The notes beneath the pieces are model-generated. The model was not told the DNA's origin. It saw only the letters and a program-made list of their open reading frames with translations, and did no database searches. A stretch of 64,000 nucleotides of DNA from Bradyrhizobium cenepequi (GTDB lineage Bacteria > Pseudomonadota > Alphaproteobacteria > Rhizobiales > Xanthobacteraceae): contig NZ_JAGKJI010000008.1 of the NCBI RefSeq assembly GCF_020329485.1, positions 62,001 through 126,000 on the forward strand. The letters are read 5' to 3'. The first letter of the stretch is position 1. The number at the start of each line of letters is the position of its first letter. Below, piece by piece: positions 26,561-36,490 of the stretch. The position numbers and the translations under genes were made by a program.

Positions 26561-27916
26561 ATGAACCTGCTAGCCACGACCAGCACTGTCGCTATCTCGT
26601 CTTATGCGCTGCTCTTGACCGTCTATAGAAGCGCACAGGTGCTTTATGCGCTGCGGACAAACATTTCATCCGTATCGGACGACGTGGTCGACTCGGATGC
26701 TCTGCCGAGCGTGGATGTCATCGTCCCCTGCTTCAACGAGGACCCGCGCACGCTCTCGGCGTGTCTGAAGTCCATTGCAAGCCAAGACTACGCCGGAAAA
26801 CTGCAGGTCTATGTGGTTGATGACGGTTCCGGAAATCTCGGCGCTGTGGCACCTGTTCACGACACCTACGCGCAGGACCCGAGGTTCAACTTCATTCTGT
26901 TAGAAAAAAACGTCGGAAAGCGGAAGGCACAGATCGCCGCGATACGCCAATCATCTGGAGATTTGGTGCTCAACGTCGATTCGGACACGATAATCGCCGC
27001 CGATGTGGTCACGAAACTTGCACGAAAGATGCAAGATCGAAAGATCGGAGCGGCAATGGGTCAATTGACGGCGAGCAACCGAAACGACACCTGGTTAACC
27101 CGGCTGATCGACATGGAGTACTGGTTGGCTTGCAACGAAGAGCGCGCGGCACAGGCGCGCTTCGGTGCCGTCATGTGTTGCTGCGGCCCATGTGCCATGT
27201 ATCGCCGGTCCTCGCTCCTTTCGCTGCTAGGTCAGTACGAGACGCAATTTTTTCGAGGAAAGCCGAGCGACTTTGGTGAGGATCGTCATCTCACGATCCT
27301 CATGTTGAAAGCAGGATTTCGAACGGAGTACGTTCCCGACGCCATCGCGGCAACAGTTGTTCCGGATAGGCTAGGGCCGTATCTGCGTCAACAACTGCGT
27401 TGGGCACGGAGCACTTTCCGGGACACGTTGCTTGGGCTGCGCCTGTTGCCCGGACTTGATCACTATCTCACGCTGGATGTAGTCGGACAGAATATCGGCC
27501 CGCTACTTCTCGCCCTGTCATCGCTAACGGCGCTCGCGCAGCTCGCGCTCACAGCCACAGTGCCGTGGTGGCCACTACTAATCATCGCGTCAATGACCGT
27601 GGTTCGCTGCGGCGTCGCAGCGTTTCGCGCTCGCGAAGTTCGATTTCTCGGCTTTGCACTGCACACACTCATCAACATCTTTCTCTTACTCCCCGTGAAA
27701 GCCTATGCCTTGTGTACGTTGAGCAATAGCGATTGGCTGTCGCGCAAGTCTGCCAAGGTATCAAACGAGGGTGAAAAAAAAGTCGTCATCCCAAACCCGA
27801 TCGCTGGATCAAATGCTACAGGAGGTTCGGCCATTGCTGGGTCAATTCGTAGGACGGATCTTTCGCGCGGTTCTTCGAGGTTCGTGACGTCGAACAGTAT
27901 TTGTAGCGGCGAGTGA
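26561..27916 (+). CDS. nodC: NodC, N-acetylglucosaminyltransferase (chitin oligomer synthase)
   Basis: 451 residues, GT2 family, inner membrane. It polymerises UDP-GlcNAc into the tetra- or pentamer backbone. Motifs: VIVPCFNEDPRTL, VVDDGSG, NVDSDT, GEDRHL and the processive QQLRWARSTF. Hydrophobic segments lie at the N-terminus (VAISSYALLLTVY) and near residues 300-400. The ATG 26561 is chosen; the frame is open upstream through nodB. The C-terminal tail after residue about 400 is Ser/Gly-rich and variable in the family; it seems somewhat shorter than in B. japonicum. Confidence 0.96.
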   Translation: MNLLATTSTVAISSYALLLTVYRSAQVLYALRTNISSVSDDVVDSDALPSVDVIVPCFNEDPRTLSACLKSIASQDYAGKLQVYVVDDGSGNLGAVAPVHDTYAQDPRFNFILLEKNVGKRKAQIAAIRQSSGDLVLNVDSDTIIAADVVTKLARKMQDRKIGAAMGQLTASNRNDTWLTRLIDMEYWLACNEERAAQARFGAVMCCCGPCAMYRRSSLLSLLGQYETQFFRGKPSDFGEDRHLTILMLKAGFRTEYVPDAIAATVVPDRLGPYLRQQLRWARSTFRDTLLGLRLLPGLDHYLTLDVVGQNIGPLLLALSSLTALAQLALTATVPWWPLLIIASMTVVRCGVAAFRAREVRFLGFALHTLINIFLLLPVKAYALCTLSNSDWLSRKSAKVSNEGEKKVVIPNPIAGSNATGGSAIAGSIRRTDLSRGSSRFVTSNSICSGE

Positions 27917-27940
27917 CCTTGAACATACGTAGGTGCACAA

Positions 27941-28540
27941 GTGAGCTTGGATAAGAAATATCAACTGTTAGAGCAGGAACTGTCTAGCGACGATCCGTGG
28001 CGGCTCGACGGTAATCCGTTCGAGCGGGAGCGTCACACGCAAATGCTCCGGCTGTCGCTTTCCCAAGGGGGCATTACAAATGCTCTCGAAGTCGGGTGCG
28101 CAGCCGGTGCATTCACAGAAATGCTGGCACCCCACTGCCAACGGCTCACAGTGGTCGATGTTATGCCACGAGCGATTGGTCGAGCGTGCCAACGGACGAA
28201 GAGGTGGTCGCACATCACGTGGATAGCGTCCGACATTCAACAGTTCTCGACCCCAGAGCTGTTCGATCTGATCGTCGTAGCGGAAATTCTCTATTACCTC
28301 GAAGACATAACCGAGATGCGCGCGGTCATCCGCAATCTGATGCGGATGCTGGCGCCAGGTGGGCATCTGGTTTTCGGATCGGCGCGTGATGCCGCCTGCA
28401 GGCGTTGGGGGCACGCTGCTGGTGCCGAGACGGTCATCGCCATGCTCAATGAAATGTTGAGCGAGGTCGAGCGCGTAGAGTGCCAGGGTGAGTCGGCCAA
28501 CGAAGACTGCTTGCTCGTCTACTTTCGGAATCCGAGTTGA
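27941..28540 (+). CDS. nodS: NodS, SAM-dependent N-methyltransferase
   Basis: 199 residues. It methylates the deacetylated glucosamine nitrogen of the Nod factor. The SAM-binding loop is EVGCAAGAFTEML, motif II VVDVMPRAIGRA, and the post-motif region FDLIVVAEILYYLED. GTG start, 24 bases after nodC. NodS together with NodU is typical of Bradyrhizobium and broad-range Sinorhizobium. Confidence 0.95.
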   Translation: MSLDKKYQLLEQELSSDDPWRLDGNPFERERHTQMLRLSLSQGGITNALEVGCAAGAFTEMLAPHCQRLTVVDVMPRAIGRACQRTKRWSHITWIASDIQQFSTPELFDLIVVAEILYYLEDITEMRAVIRNLMRMLAPGGHLVFGSARDAACRRWGHAAGAETVIAMLNEMLSEVERVECQGESANEDCLLVYFRNPS

Positions 28541-28582
28541 GTTTCGATGAAACCCAATTGCCGACCTTGAGATGGAGACACT

Positions 28583-30292
28583 ATGCGCATCTGCGGCATC
28601 AAGCTGACGCATGACGGGGCGATCGCTCTTGTGGAGGACGGACGGCTGGTCTTTTGCGTCGAGCAGGAGAAACGGGGCAACAATCCGCGCTATCAAACCA
28701 TCGACAATCTTGACGCAGTTGTTGTCGCTTTGGCGGAGCATGGTCTGGATCCGCAGGATGTTGATCAGTTCGTCATCGACGGCTGGGACGGGGAGGTCGA
28801 GTCGCAATTCCAGGTCCTCAGTGGGGCGGCACCTATGACCCTGAAAGGGGCGCCGTACGTTGAACGCCATGCCGACGGCCTTCTCACTTCGCGCGACGGC
28901 TTTAACCTCATGCTCGACGGCAGGGTCTTTCCTTATAAAAGCTACCCCCATATCACAGGCCATGTGGCCGGCGCATACTGCACGAGCCCTTTCGCCAAAG
29001 CCGGACAACCCGCCTTCTGCCTGGTATGGGACGGCTGCATCTTTCCACGTCTCTACTACGTAGACCCCCGCGGCGCGCGCTTCATCGAGTGCCTGTTTCC
29101 GATCATAGGCCATGCTTATGCTGTCGCGGGCCATCACTTCGGACCTTATAGGCAGGCAAGCCGCACCAGCTGGGACCTAGGTGTTGCCGGCAAGCTGATG
29201 GCCTATATCGCGCTCGGGTCTGTTGATGAAGACATCGTTGCGGTGTTTCAGCAGCTCTACGAGGAGCGCTTTACGGCCGACACGGAGCATGCTCGCCGTT
29301 ACCGTGCGGAGATCAACAACGCGGAGTCCTCACTTGAGGCCATGCACGACTTCTTCGACGCGAGCGCGCTCCGATTGAAGGCCAAGCTGCCCGAAGACGT
29401 ACTTGCATCGTTTCATATTTTCCTCGAGCGTCTCGTTATCCGGGAAATGGCCATTGCTTTGCAGCGGCATTCGTGTTTTCCGGGGCCGCGCAATTTGTGC
29501 ATAGCCGGTGGCTGCGGTCTCAATATCAAATGGAACAGTGCACTACGTGCTACCGACCTGTTCGATGATGTCTGGGTGCCGCCCTTTCCGAATGACAGCG
29601 GCTCGGCAATCGGTGCCGCTTGCTCCGCAATGGCGGCGGAGAAGGGCTTCGTGCCGCTGCAATGGTCGGTCTACAGTGGCCCGGCCCTGATACGCAGCGA
29701 TGTCTCGTCCGAATGGGACGCTGCGCCATGTAGTATGCGTGAACTTGCTACCATTCTCGCGAGCAACAAGCCCGTGGTTTTCCTCGCCGGCCGCGCCGAG
29801 CTTGGACCACGGGCATTAGGTGGCAGAAGCATTCTCGCAGCCGCGACATCGGCGGGAATGAAGGATCATCTCAACGACATCAAACTTCGCGAACACTTTC
29901 GGCCAGTGGCGCCGATATGCCTGGAGGATCGTGCGCCGGAAATGTTCAGCCCCGGAACGCCAGATCCTTACATGCTTTTCGATCACCAGACACGGGCAGA
30001 ATGGCGGGACAGAATCCCCGCCGTTGTACATCTCGACGGATCTGCGCGATTGCAGACCATTCCCAGAACATCTCAGCACAAAATCGCCGAGCTCCTCGTC
30101 GAATATGAAAAGCTCACGGGCATTCCGCTGCTTTGCAATACGAGTGCCAACCACCATGGACGTGGATTCTTCCCGGATGCCGCAGCAGCCTGCCAGTGGG
30201 GACGCGTTGAACACATATGGTGCGACGGCCTGCTGTGGACCAAAACGGTCGTAAGTGAGCGATCGCCGGCCGAACGGCTTCTTTCAGGCTAA
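28583..30292 (+). CDS. nodU: NodU, Nod factor 6-O-carbamoyltransferase
   Basis: 569 residues. The N-terminal part carries the Kae1-like fold (ICGIKLTHDGAIALVEDGRL; GGCGLNIKWNSALR) and the C-terminal part the YrdC-like domain with ELGPRALGGRSILAAATS and LLCNTSANHHGRGFFPDAAA. It uses carbamoyl phosphate and ATP to carbamoylate the non-reducing end of the Nod factor. GGAG precedes the ATG. A second family member, NolO, lies at 33267. Confidence 0.95.
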   Translation: MRICGIKLTHDGAIALVEDGRLVFCVEQEKRGNNPRYQTIDNLDAVVVALAEHGLDPQDVDQFVIDGWDGEVESQFQVLSGAAPMTLKGAPYVERHADGLLTSRDGFNLMLDGRVFPYKSYPHITGHVAGAYCTSPFAKAGQPAFCLVWDGCIFPRLYYVDPRGARFIECLFPIIGHAYAVAGHHFGPYRQASRTSWDLGVAGKLMAYIALGSVDEDIVAVFQQLYEERFTADTEHARRYRAEINNAESSLEAMHDFFDASALRLKAKLPEDVLASFHIFLERLVIREMAIALQRHSCFPGPRNLCIAGGCGLNIKWNSALRATDLFDDVWVPPFPNDSGSAIGAACSAMAAEKGFVPLQWSVYSGPALIRSDVSSEWDAAPCSMRELATILASNKPVVFLAGRAELGPRALGGRSILAAATSAGMKDHLNDIKLREHFRPVAPICLEDRAPEMFSPGTPDPYMLFDHQTRAEWRDRIPAVVHLDGSARLQTIPRTSQHKIAELLVEYEKLTGIPLLCNTSANHHGRGFFPDAAAACQWGRVEHIWCDGLLWTKTVVSERSPAERLLSG

Positions 30293-30301
30293 GATCAACC
30301 T

Positions 30302-31216
30302 ATGTCCACCGTAGCAATCGACCTCACCGGCGTAAGGAAGTCGTTTGGCGACAAGATCGTTGTCGACGGGCTGTCCTTTTCTGTCGCGTCGGGAGAGTGC
30401 TTTGGCCTTCTCGGACCAAACGGGGCGGGCAAAAGTACGATTGCGCGTATGGTTCTCGGCATGGTGGCGCCAGACAGCGGCAAGATGACGGTGCTCGGCG
30501 AGACCGTGCCGGCGCGTGCTCGGCTGGCACGCATGCGCATCGGCGTGGTGCCGCAGTTCGACAATCTTGAACTCGAGTTCACCGTCCGCGAGAACCTGCT
30601 GGTATTCGGGCGCTACTTCAACATGAGCGCGCGCGAGGTCCAAGCAGTTGTGCCAGCATTGCTCGAGTTCGCTCGCCTGGAGAGCAAGGCGGATGCTCGC
30701 GTCGCCGAACTATCCGGCGGCATGAAGCGGCGGCTGACGCTGGCGCGTGCGCTGATCAACGACCCACATCTGCTGGTAATGGACGAGCCGACCACCGGTC
30801 TCGATCCTCACGGGCGCCACTTAATCTGGGAACGCCTGCGATTGCTGCTGGCGCGAGGCAAGACGATTCTCTTGACCACCCACTTCATGGAAGAGGCCGA
30901 GCGATTGTGCGATCGGCTGTGCGTGCTTGAGGCAGGACGCAAGATCGCAGAAGGCAAGCCTCGCGAGTTGATCGATGAGCAGATCGGCTGTCAGGTGATC
31001 GAGATCTATGGCGGCGATCCACACGAGCTATCTGCTCTGATCAGGCCGTATGCGCGGCATATAGAAGTGAGCGGCGAGACGCTGTTTTGCTATGCGACAG
31101 ATCCAGAGCAGGCGCTCGTGCAGCTGCGCGGGCGCGCAGGTCTACGCCTTCTGCAGCGTCCTCCGAATCTCGAAGATGTCTTTTTGCGGCTGACCGGGCG
31201 CGAAATGGAGAGATGA
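30302..31216 (+). CDS. nodI: NodI, ABC transporter ATPase for Nod factor export
   Basis: 304 residues. Walker [10 protein letters not shown], signature [10 protein letters not shown], Walker [14 protein letters not shown] and the switch histidine LLTTHFMEE are all intact. Works with NodJ to export lipochitooligosaccharides across the inner membrane. Starts nine bases after nodU and ends three bases before nodJ. Confidence 0.96.
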   Translation: MSTVAIDLTGVRKSFGDKIVVDGLSFSVASGECFGLLGPNGAGKSTIARMVLGMVAPDSGKMTVLGETVPARARLARMRIGVVPQFDNLELEFTVRENLLVFGRYFNMSAREVQAVVPALLEFARLESKADARVAELSGGMKRRLTLARALINDPHLLVMDEPTTGLDPHGRHLIWERLRLLLARGKTILLTTHFMEEAERLCDRLCVLEAGRKIAEGKPRELIDEQIGCQVIEIYGGDPHELSALIRPYARHIEVSGETLFCYATDPEQALVQLRGRAGLRLLQRPPNLEDVFLRLTGREMER

Positions 31217-31219
31217 ACG

Positions 31220-32008
31220 ATGCGTGAAGGTTACGCCGCGGCCATGCCCGCCAACGCGTACAACTGGGTCGCGGTATGGCGTCGCAACTTTCTGGCGTGG
31301 AGGAAAGTCGCGCTTGCATCGGTTCTCGGGAACCTCGCCGATCCCATGACCAATCTGTTTGGCCTCGGCCTTGGCCTTGGAATTATTGTTGGGCGCGTTG
31401 ACGGCACTTCATACATCGCGTTCCTGGCTGGTGGGGTTGTCGCGACTAGCGCCATGACCTCCGCGACTTTCGAAACGATGTATGCGGCGTTTGCTCGCAT
31501 GCATGCTCAGCGCACTTGGGAAGCAATCCTGTGCACACAGCTCACGCTTGGCGACATCGTTCTCGGTGAATTGGCGTGGGCAGCCACCAAAGCCGTTCTG
31601 GCCGGAACGGCAATCGCAATTGTAGCCGCGACGCTGGGCTACGCAGCGTGGGCATCCATCCTCTACTTGATACCAGTAATCGCAATCACTGGCTTCGTCT
31701 TCGCGAGTCTAGCCATGGTCGTCATAGCTCTTGCACCCAGCTACGACTATTTCGTGTTTTACCAGACGCTCGTCATCACACCCATGGTGTTCCTGTGCGG
31801 CGCAGTCTTTCCGGTGAACCAGCTGCCCAGCGCATTTCAGCACGTGGCGGGCTTATTGCCGCTGGCACATTCGGTCGACCTTATCCGTCCAGCGATGCTT
31901 GGGCTCCCGACCGGCGGCATCGGCCTGCATATCGGTGCGCTTTGCATGTACGCGGTGTTGCCATTCTTCCTCTCGATCGCGCTGTTTCGTCGGCGACTGA
32001 TGCGTTAA
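31220..32008 (+). CDS. nodJ: NodJ, ABC-2 type permease for Nod factor export
   Basis: 262 residues with about six hydrophobic segments and the ABC-2 features [40 protein letters not shown] and [20 protein letters not shown]. Membrane partner of NodI. ATG after GAGAGATGAACG, coupled to nodI. This is the last intact gene of the nodABCSUIJ run. Confidence 0.96.
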   Translation: MREGYAAAMPANAYNWVAVWRRNFLAWRKVALASVLGNLADPMTNLFGLGLGLGIIVGRVDGTSYIAFLAGGVVATSAMTSATFETMYAAFARMHAQRTWEAILCTQLTLGDIVLGELAWAATKAVLAGTAIAIVAATLGYAAWASILYLIPVIAITGFVFASLAMVVIALAPSYDYFVFYQTLVITPMVFLCGAVFPVNQLPSAFQHVAGLLPLAHSVDLIRPAMLGLPTGGIGLHIGALCMYAVLPFFLSIALFRRRLMR

Positions 32009-32041
32009 CGCTACATTCCGCAGAAGCGATCGCGATACACG

Positions 32042-32330
32042 ATGCAGTGTCGAGAACTGAACCGCAGCGGCCTAGAGGTGAGCGTGCTCGGCTTGGGTAC
32101 TATGACTTGGCGAGAGCAGAACACGGAAGCCGAGGTCCCACAGCGCAATTGTGAAGCACCCGTGGACGCCGGCAAAAACATTAGTTGGTACCGCCGAGAT
32201 GTATCCTGTTCCACCCCGCACCGGGACATAAGGGCACGCGCGTTGGCATTCGTCAACAGTCAGGCCATGCGTTGCGAGCACGCTCGTTACCCCCGTTACG
32301 AGAGCTCCTCGATGGCATTTTGTCGATCTG
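32042..32330 (+). pseudogene. aldo/keto reductase remnant
   Basis: The ATG at 32042 opens MQCRELNRSGLEVSVLGLGT then MTWREQNTEAE, the start of a Tas-like aldo/keto reductase. The active-site stretch TAEMYPVPPRT follows only in another frame (about 32190-32222), so an indel lies near 32170. A last piece, AFVNSQA (about 32246-32270), fits the C-terminal region, so most of the middle is deleted. It lies between nodJ and the broken sulfotransferase. Confidence 0.65.
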
Positions 32331-32417
32331 TCAGCGCTTTGGAACGCCGGCAGCATGATTCGACCGACTCCACCTGGCTGATCCAAGCCCGAACCATCAC
32401 GACCTAAGGCACATGCA

Positions 32418-33182
32418 ATGACGCGCGCGACACAATCACCCGAGCCATTTGTGATTCTTGCGATGCCGAGGACCGGCACGCACTATCTGGAAGCATTGTT
32501 GAACGAGCATCCGAACGTGCTGACCAATGGTGAGCTGCTCAATTCTTGTGACACCAATTGGCCAGATAAGGATCGCCTGCGACTTGGCGATCGCGAGCTT
32601 CTCGCGCTTGCCTACCTGCGCTATCCCACACGGAGCGACAAGACTGAGGTGACGCATGTTGGCTGCAAGATCAACGAACCGCAGTTTCACGATCGTCCGG
32701 ACTTATTGCCGAGCTGGCGCGTTGGGAACGTCTCAAGGTTATCCTCGTGCCTCGCAGAAACACTTTGGAATCACTTCGATCGCTGGTGCAGGCAAGGCAA
32801 AGCGGTCAATGGTTGAAGGTCAGTTCGGAAAACGACACGGCTCCGCCGCCGCGTGTCAAACTGTCAATCACCGCTTGTGAGGCCTACTTCAAGAGGCGCG
32901 GACGATTTTCACGCTCGGATCGTGCACTCCTTCGCGCCGGCCAACCTGCTTGCGATCGAGTACGAGAGCGTTCTTTGCGAGCCTGCCGCTTGCTTGGTAA
33001 CGATTTGGCAGTTCCTCGGGGTTCCCGCACTTCAGCTTTCTGGTCGGCGCACTCTTCAGCGCCAAGAAACGCGACCGCTGAACCAAACGGTGGAAAACTT
33101 TCATGAGTTGCGGCGCCACTTCGCAGGTGGACCTTACGGGAAATTTTTTGAGGTTGGTGAGGACTGGTTGGCGTTCGCATAG
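32418..33182 (+). pseudogene. sulfotransferase, two compensating frameshifts (nolMN position)
   Basis: Three frames together make one sulfotransferase of about 254 residues. Frame one gives the 5'-phosphosulfate loop FVILAMPRTGTHYLEALLNE. Near 32705 one base is missing, and the next frame reads ELARWERLKVILVPRRNTLE with the 3'-phosphate motif RRNxLxS. Near 32900 one extra base restores the first frame, which runs FHARIVHSFAPANLLAIEYE to GKFFEVGEDWLAFA. The first frame alone stops at 32816. The position between nodJ and nolO corresponds to nolMN of B. japonicum. Unless the indels are sequence errors, about 60 residues are scrambled and a stop interrupts it. Confidence 0.7.
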
Positions 33183-33266
33183 GCACGCCATCGTGCAGCC
33201 TAATCAGGTGAAATGGTCTTGAGCCAGGTCAATTGGGCCTTCGTGTCACGATAAATGGAGAATGAG

Positions 33267-35312
33267 ATGTTCTGTTTAGGAGTGAGCGGCGGGCTAGACA
33301 AAATCTGTGAAAATGCACGTGAGCTTTCGAACACATTTCTGCACGAGGGCGCTGCGGTGCTCGTCCGGGACGGATGCGTGATAGCGGCCGTTGAAGAGGA
33401 GCGCCTCAATCGGATCAAGCACTCCAACAAATTCCCAAGCCGTTCGATACAATGCTGCCTTGCAGCCGCAGGGATCCAGCTCAGCGATGTCGATCGTATC
33501 GCGTTCCACGCGACCAAGGCCCATTGCAACGCTATGCTCGAAGGCCAGTTCGGGTCCCAGCCGGACGTCTCCATTCCTTTGGATGCCAAACTGTTGATGC
33601 TTAGCTTACTAGCTCTGGAGCTTGGTACCGAGGTCGACCCGTCGCGTGTGTCTTTCGTAAGTCACCATCAGGCGCACGCCGTGAGCGCCTTTGCGATGTC
33701 GGGCTTCGAACAAAGTCTAATCCTCGCGATAGATGGCGGTGGTGATTTTCGCTCCGGCCTCTTAGCCCTGGGGTCTGGAACCGAGGTTGCCCAACTTGCG
33801 ACTTTCCCGGAGAATAATTCTCTAGGGCTATTTTATCTCGAGACGATCCGGTATCTCGGCTACGGCTTGTTCGATGAATACAAGGTTATAGGGCTTGCCC
33901 CCTACGGGGATCCGGCTCCCCATCGCGAGGTCTTCGAGCAGTTCTACGAACTGTTAGACAATGGTGGCTACCGCGTCTACCTCGACCGAATCGGTCCGAC
34001 GTTACTGCGGAGCATACAGGTCCGGCGAAAGGGAATGCCATTCACGCAACAGCATCGAGATGTGAGTGCTTCATTGCAGGAGGCCTTGGAGCGGATCGTG
34101 TTTCACGTTCTCCGGCATCATCGCGAGGCGACCGGTATGAAGCGGTTGTGCCTGGCTGGAGGGGTAGCCCACAACTGCACCATGAACGGTAAGCTGCTGT
34201 ATTCTGGGCTTTTCGAAGACATCTTCGTGCAACCCGCGGCGCATGACGCTGGTTGCGCATTGGGCGCAGCACTAATGATGTCTAACGAGTTGGGCCGACC
34301 CGCGCCACGTGAGCGGCTGCAGGAGGTCTATTGGGGTCCTGATCTCGGGAGCAAGCGCGCCGTGGGGCGGGAACTGAATGCATGGGCCGGACACCTTGAC
34401 GTCGAACGCAGTGACGACGTGGCAGGTAGGGCAGCGGAATGGATGGCTAATGGCGCCGTGATCGGCTGGGTGCAGGGTCGTTCGGAGTTCGGGCCACGTG
34501 CGCTTGGCAACCGCAGCATTCTTGCCGATCCTCGGCCTGCCGCAAACAAGGACCGGATCAACGCGATGGTCAAAAAGCGCGAAGGCTATCGACCGTTCGC
34601 GCCTTCAGTGCTGGAGGAGGATGCGAGCGAATTTTTCGACCTCCCGGACAGTACGCGCGAATTTCCCTTTATGAACTTCGTAGTTCGCGTGCGCGACGCC
34701 AAGCAAAGCGTGCTCGGCGCCGTAACGCACGTCGACGGTACTGCGCGGCTGCAAACAGTATCGCACAAGACAAATCCCGCCTACTGGGAGGTTATTCATG
34801 AGTTCAAGAAACGGACGGGCATCCCAGCTCTGCTCAGTACGTCCTTTAACAACGACGCCGAGCCGATCGTCGATTCGGTTGTAGATGCGATTACCACATT
34901 TCTGACGACAGAGCTGGATGGACTTGTGGTCGGCCCGTTCCTCGTGAAGAAGCGGGCGGCGACGTTGGAGGATTGGACTGCGCTCGCGGTTTCATTGCCG
35001 CCTTATGCACGCCTCCATCGAGTCCGCGTTTACACAGCGCCAGATCGCCAGGAGACGGTGTACGAAATCCGTACGGGGCACTCCAGCCGTGACAGGGTGC
35101 GTATTTCGCAGGATGTGTTCGATCTACTGATGCTGATCGAGGGCGAAGCCGTGCTCGGGGATCTCCTGGATACAACTACGTTCGATCAGGCTAGACGTGA
35201 AGCTCTCTTGAAGGAACTGCGGGGATTATGGGAGCAACGTCGCCTTCGGCTGCATCCTTCGCACGCTGCTCGCGCGCATCAAGACTGCGATCAAATGCTG
35301 GAGAAAGCATAA
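33267..35312 (+). CDS. nolO: NolO, Nod factor carbamoyltransferase
   Basis: 681 residues, the length of the family. NolO is the larger NodU homologue that carbamoylates O-3 (or O-4) of the non-reducing sugar. Features: MFCLGVSGGLDKI, AAVEEERLNRIKHSNKF, LAGGVAHNCTMNGKLLYSG, SEFGPRALGNRSILADPRP and GIPALLSTSFNNDAEPIVDS. I take ATG 33267 because GGAG lies six bases before it; ATG 33255 is in frame just upstream. The gene is intact although both preceding genes are broken. In B. japonicum nodZ follows; here decayed sequence follows instead. Confidence 0.93.
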   Translation: MFCLGVSGGLDKICENARELSNTFLHEGAAVLVRDGCVIAAVEEERLNRIKHSNKFPSRSIQCCLAAAGIQLSDVDRIAFHATKAHCNAMLEGQFGSQPDVSIPLDAKLLMLSLLALELGTEVDPSRVSFVSHHQAHAVSAFAMSGFEQSLILAIDGGGDFRSGLLALGSGTEVAQLATFPENNSLGLFYLETIRYLGYGLFDEYKVIGLAPYGDPAPHREVFEQFYELLDNGGYRVYLDRIGPTLLRSIQVRRKGMPFTQQHRDVSASLQEALERIVFHVLRHHREATGMKRLCLAGGVAHNCTMNGKLLYSGLFEDIFVQPAAHDAGCALGAALMMSNELGRPAPRERLQEVYWGPDLGSKRAVGRELNAWAGHLDVERSDDVAGRAAEWMANGAVIGWVQGRSEFGPRALGNRSILADPRPAANKDRINAMVKKREGYRPFAPSVLEEDASEFFDLPDSTREFPFMNFVVRVRDAKQSVLGAVTHVDGTARLQTVSHKTNPAYWEVIHEFKKRTGIPALLSTSFNNDAEPIVDSVVDAITTFLTTELDGLVVGPFLVKKRAATLEDWTALAVSLPPYARLHRVRVYTAPDRQETVYEIRTGHSSRDRVRISQDVFDLLMLIEGEAVLGDLLDTTTFDQARREALLKELRGLWEQRRLRLHPSHAARAHQDCDQMLEKA

Positions 35313-35467
35313 CAGGCACTCATGAATATGGCCGTGTGCATGTCTCTAAATGCGGGGAGCAGCTGGGCCCCTGAGGCGGAATATCCGGTGGCTGGCTCAT
35401 GGTTGCAGTCTCGGGCGCTGTGCCACAGCAGCAGCTCTGGACGGCAAGCGCCCCAGCACCAAAAGTT

Positions 35468-35827
35468 CTATTCGACATGGTACATGCCGGAAAGTGCTTC
35501 GAAGAGCTGTTGCAACAAGGCGGATACGACTGCCAAATGCCTCACGTGCCAACATTTACCAGGGCTCAGGCGGGCCAGTATATCTGGGTGCTGCTGGAGC
35601 AAATGCGCCAGCAGCGTCGTCCCCGACCGGGGAAGGCCGAGCAGAAAGCAGACCACAGGCAAATGGTTAACACCCCCGGCTCGTGATTCCACCCCCTTAT
35701 GCCTGGACAAAGCGAGCGGCCGCCCGAAACCCTTCATCCGGTTGAAAGAATAACCGCAACCCTGCTGTTCCACATAGGTTGTGACCGCTTGCGTAGCATC
35801 GCCATATGAGAAGGACTTCGTCGGCAT
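35468..35827 (-). pseudogene. truncated NoeE/NodH-like sulfotransferase behind a second nod leader
   Basis: Minus-strand frame of 119 residues from ATG 35827. After a short N-terminus it shows the phosphosulfate-binding loop VVCFLLGLPRSGTTLLAHLL followed by QQHPDILARL, close to NoeE-type Nod factor sulfotransferases. It stops after about 50 further residues where the family has several hundred, so it is truncated. A leader homologous to that of the main nod operon and a degenerate nod box lie directly upstream (35858-36172), so it was once nod-regulated. Confidence 0.55.
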
Positions 35828-35857
35828 CTTCCCTATGATCTGAGTGCAATGGAGATC

Positions 35858-36045
35858 GCTCCATTTGGCCGGATCGCGGAAAGCATTTGGCACCTGCAAT
35901 CGGCAGCTCCCGATTGCTCGCAAAGCAAAGGCGAAGTCGAGGGTTGGTTCAGTTCTAAGGAGATAAGCAGGTGACGTGAAGCAGCTTGCGTGGCCGCCGA
36001 AGAAGGGGGCCGCAATGGACTTGCGCCTCGGTTGATGCTCACCCG
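35858..36045 (-). repeat. second copy of the nod operon leader
   Basis: Read on the minus strand it carries ACCAACCCTCGACTTCGCC, GAGCTGCCGATTGCAGGTGC, CAAATG and ATCCGGCCAAAT in the same order as 24728-24810. Differences include an extra 15 bases. It lies between the second nod box and the sulfotransferase fragment. Confidence 0.65.
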
Positions 36046-36123
36046 TGCACCTGAGAATTCTTCTCAGAGCCGGGGCAAAGATCAATAGCCATCCTGGTAT
36101 GCCTGAATTCATTTATCCAGGTG

Positions 36124-36172
36124 GCTTTTTGCTATCCGTCATTCCTAGAATTGATAAATCGATCGTTTTGAT
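36124..36172 (-). promoter_or_regulatory. degenerate second nod box
   Basis: Minus strand: ATCAAAACGATCGATTTATC then AATTCTAGGAATGACGGATA GCAAA (split). This matches ATAAAAACAATCGATTTTAC then CAATTTTGCGGAATGGCGGA TAGCAAA of the main nod box and its 3' flank. The half-site toward the nodD remnant reads CATCCACACTCTGGATAA against CATCCACAGGATGGATAA. Enough changes have accumulated that binding by NodD is doubtful. Confidence 0.65.
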
Positions 36173-36205
36173 CGAATGCATCCACACTCTGGATAAGTCC
36201 AGATC

Positions 36206-36490
36206 ATGCGTTCAGGGGCCTCGATGATCTAAATCTGCTCGTCGCGCTCGACGCTCTGATGATCGAACGTAACCTTACCGCCGCGGCACCCAGCATGAAC
36301 CTGAGCTAGCCGACCATGAGCGCCGCCGTCGCCTGGCTACGCGCCTAACTCCGCGATGAACTATTTACGGTGACGGGCCCGAACTTGTCTCGATATCGCG
36401 TGCGGAAGGGCTCGCCGCCCCAATTCGAGAGGCTCTGCTGCAGATCCAGCTCTCCATCATTTCCCGGGAGTGTTCAACCCAGCCTTGAAT
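36206..36490 (+). pseudogene. nodD remnant (third nodD copy)
   Basis: ATG 36206, then with frameshifts and two stops: [24 protein letters not shown]-stop-PTMSAAVAWLRA-stop-[28 protein letters not shown]. This lines up with NodD1 residues 6 to about 100. It is divergent from the second nod box exactly as nodD1 is from the first, so the nodD - nod box - leader unit was duplicated as a whole and then decayed. Confidence 0.85.

Noticed and set aside
27968..29137. 389-codon open frame on the minus strand
   Set aside because: It is antisense to nodS and nodU, whose families and motifs are certain; its translation has no family features.
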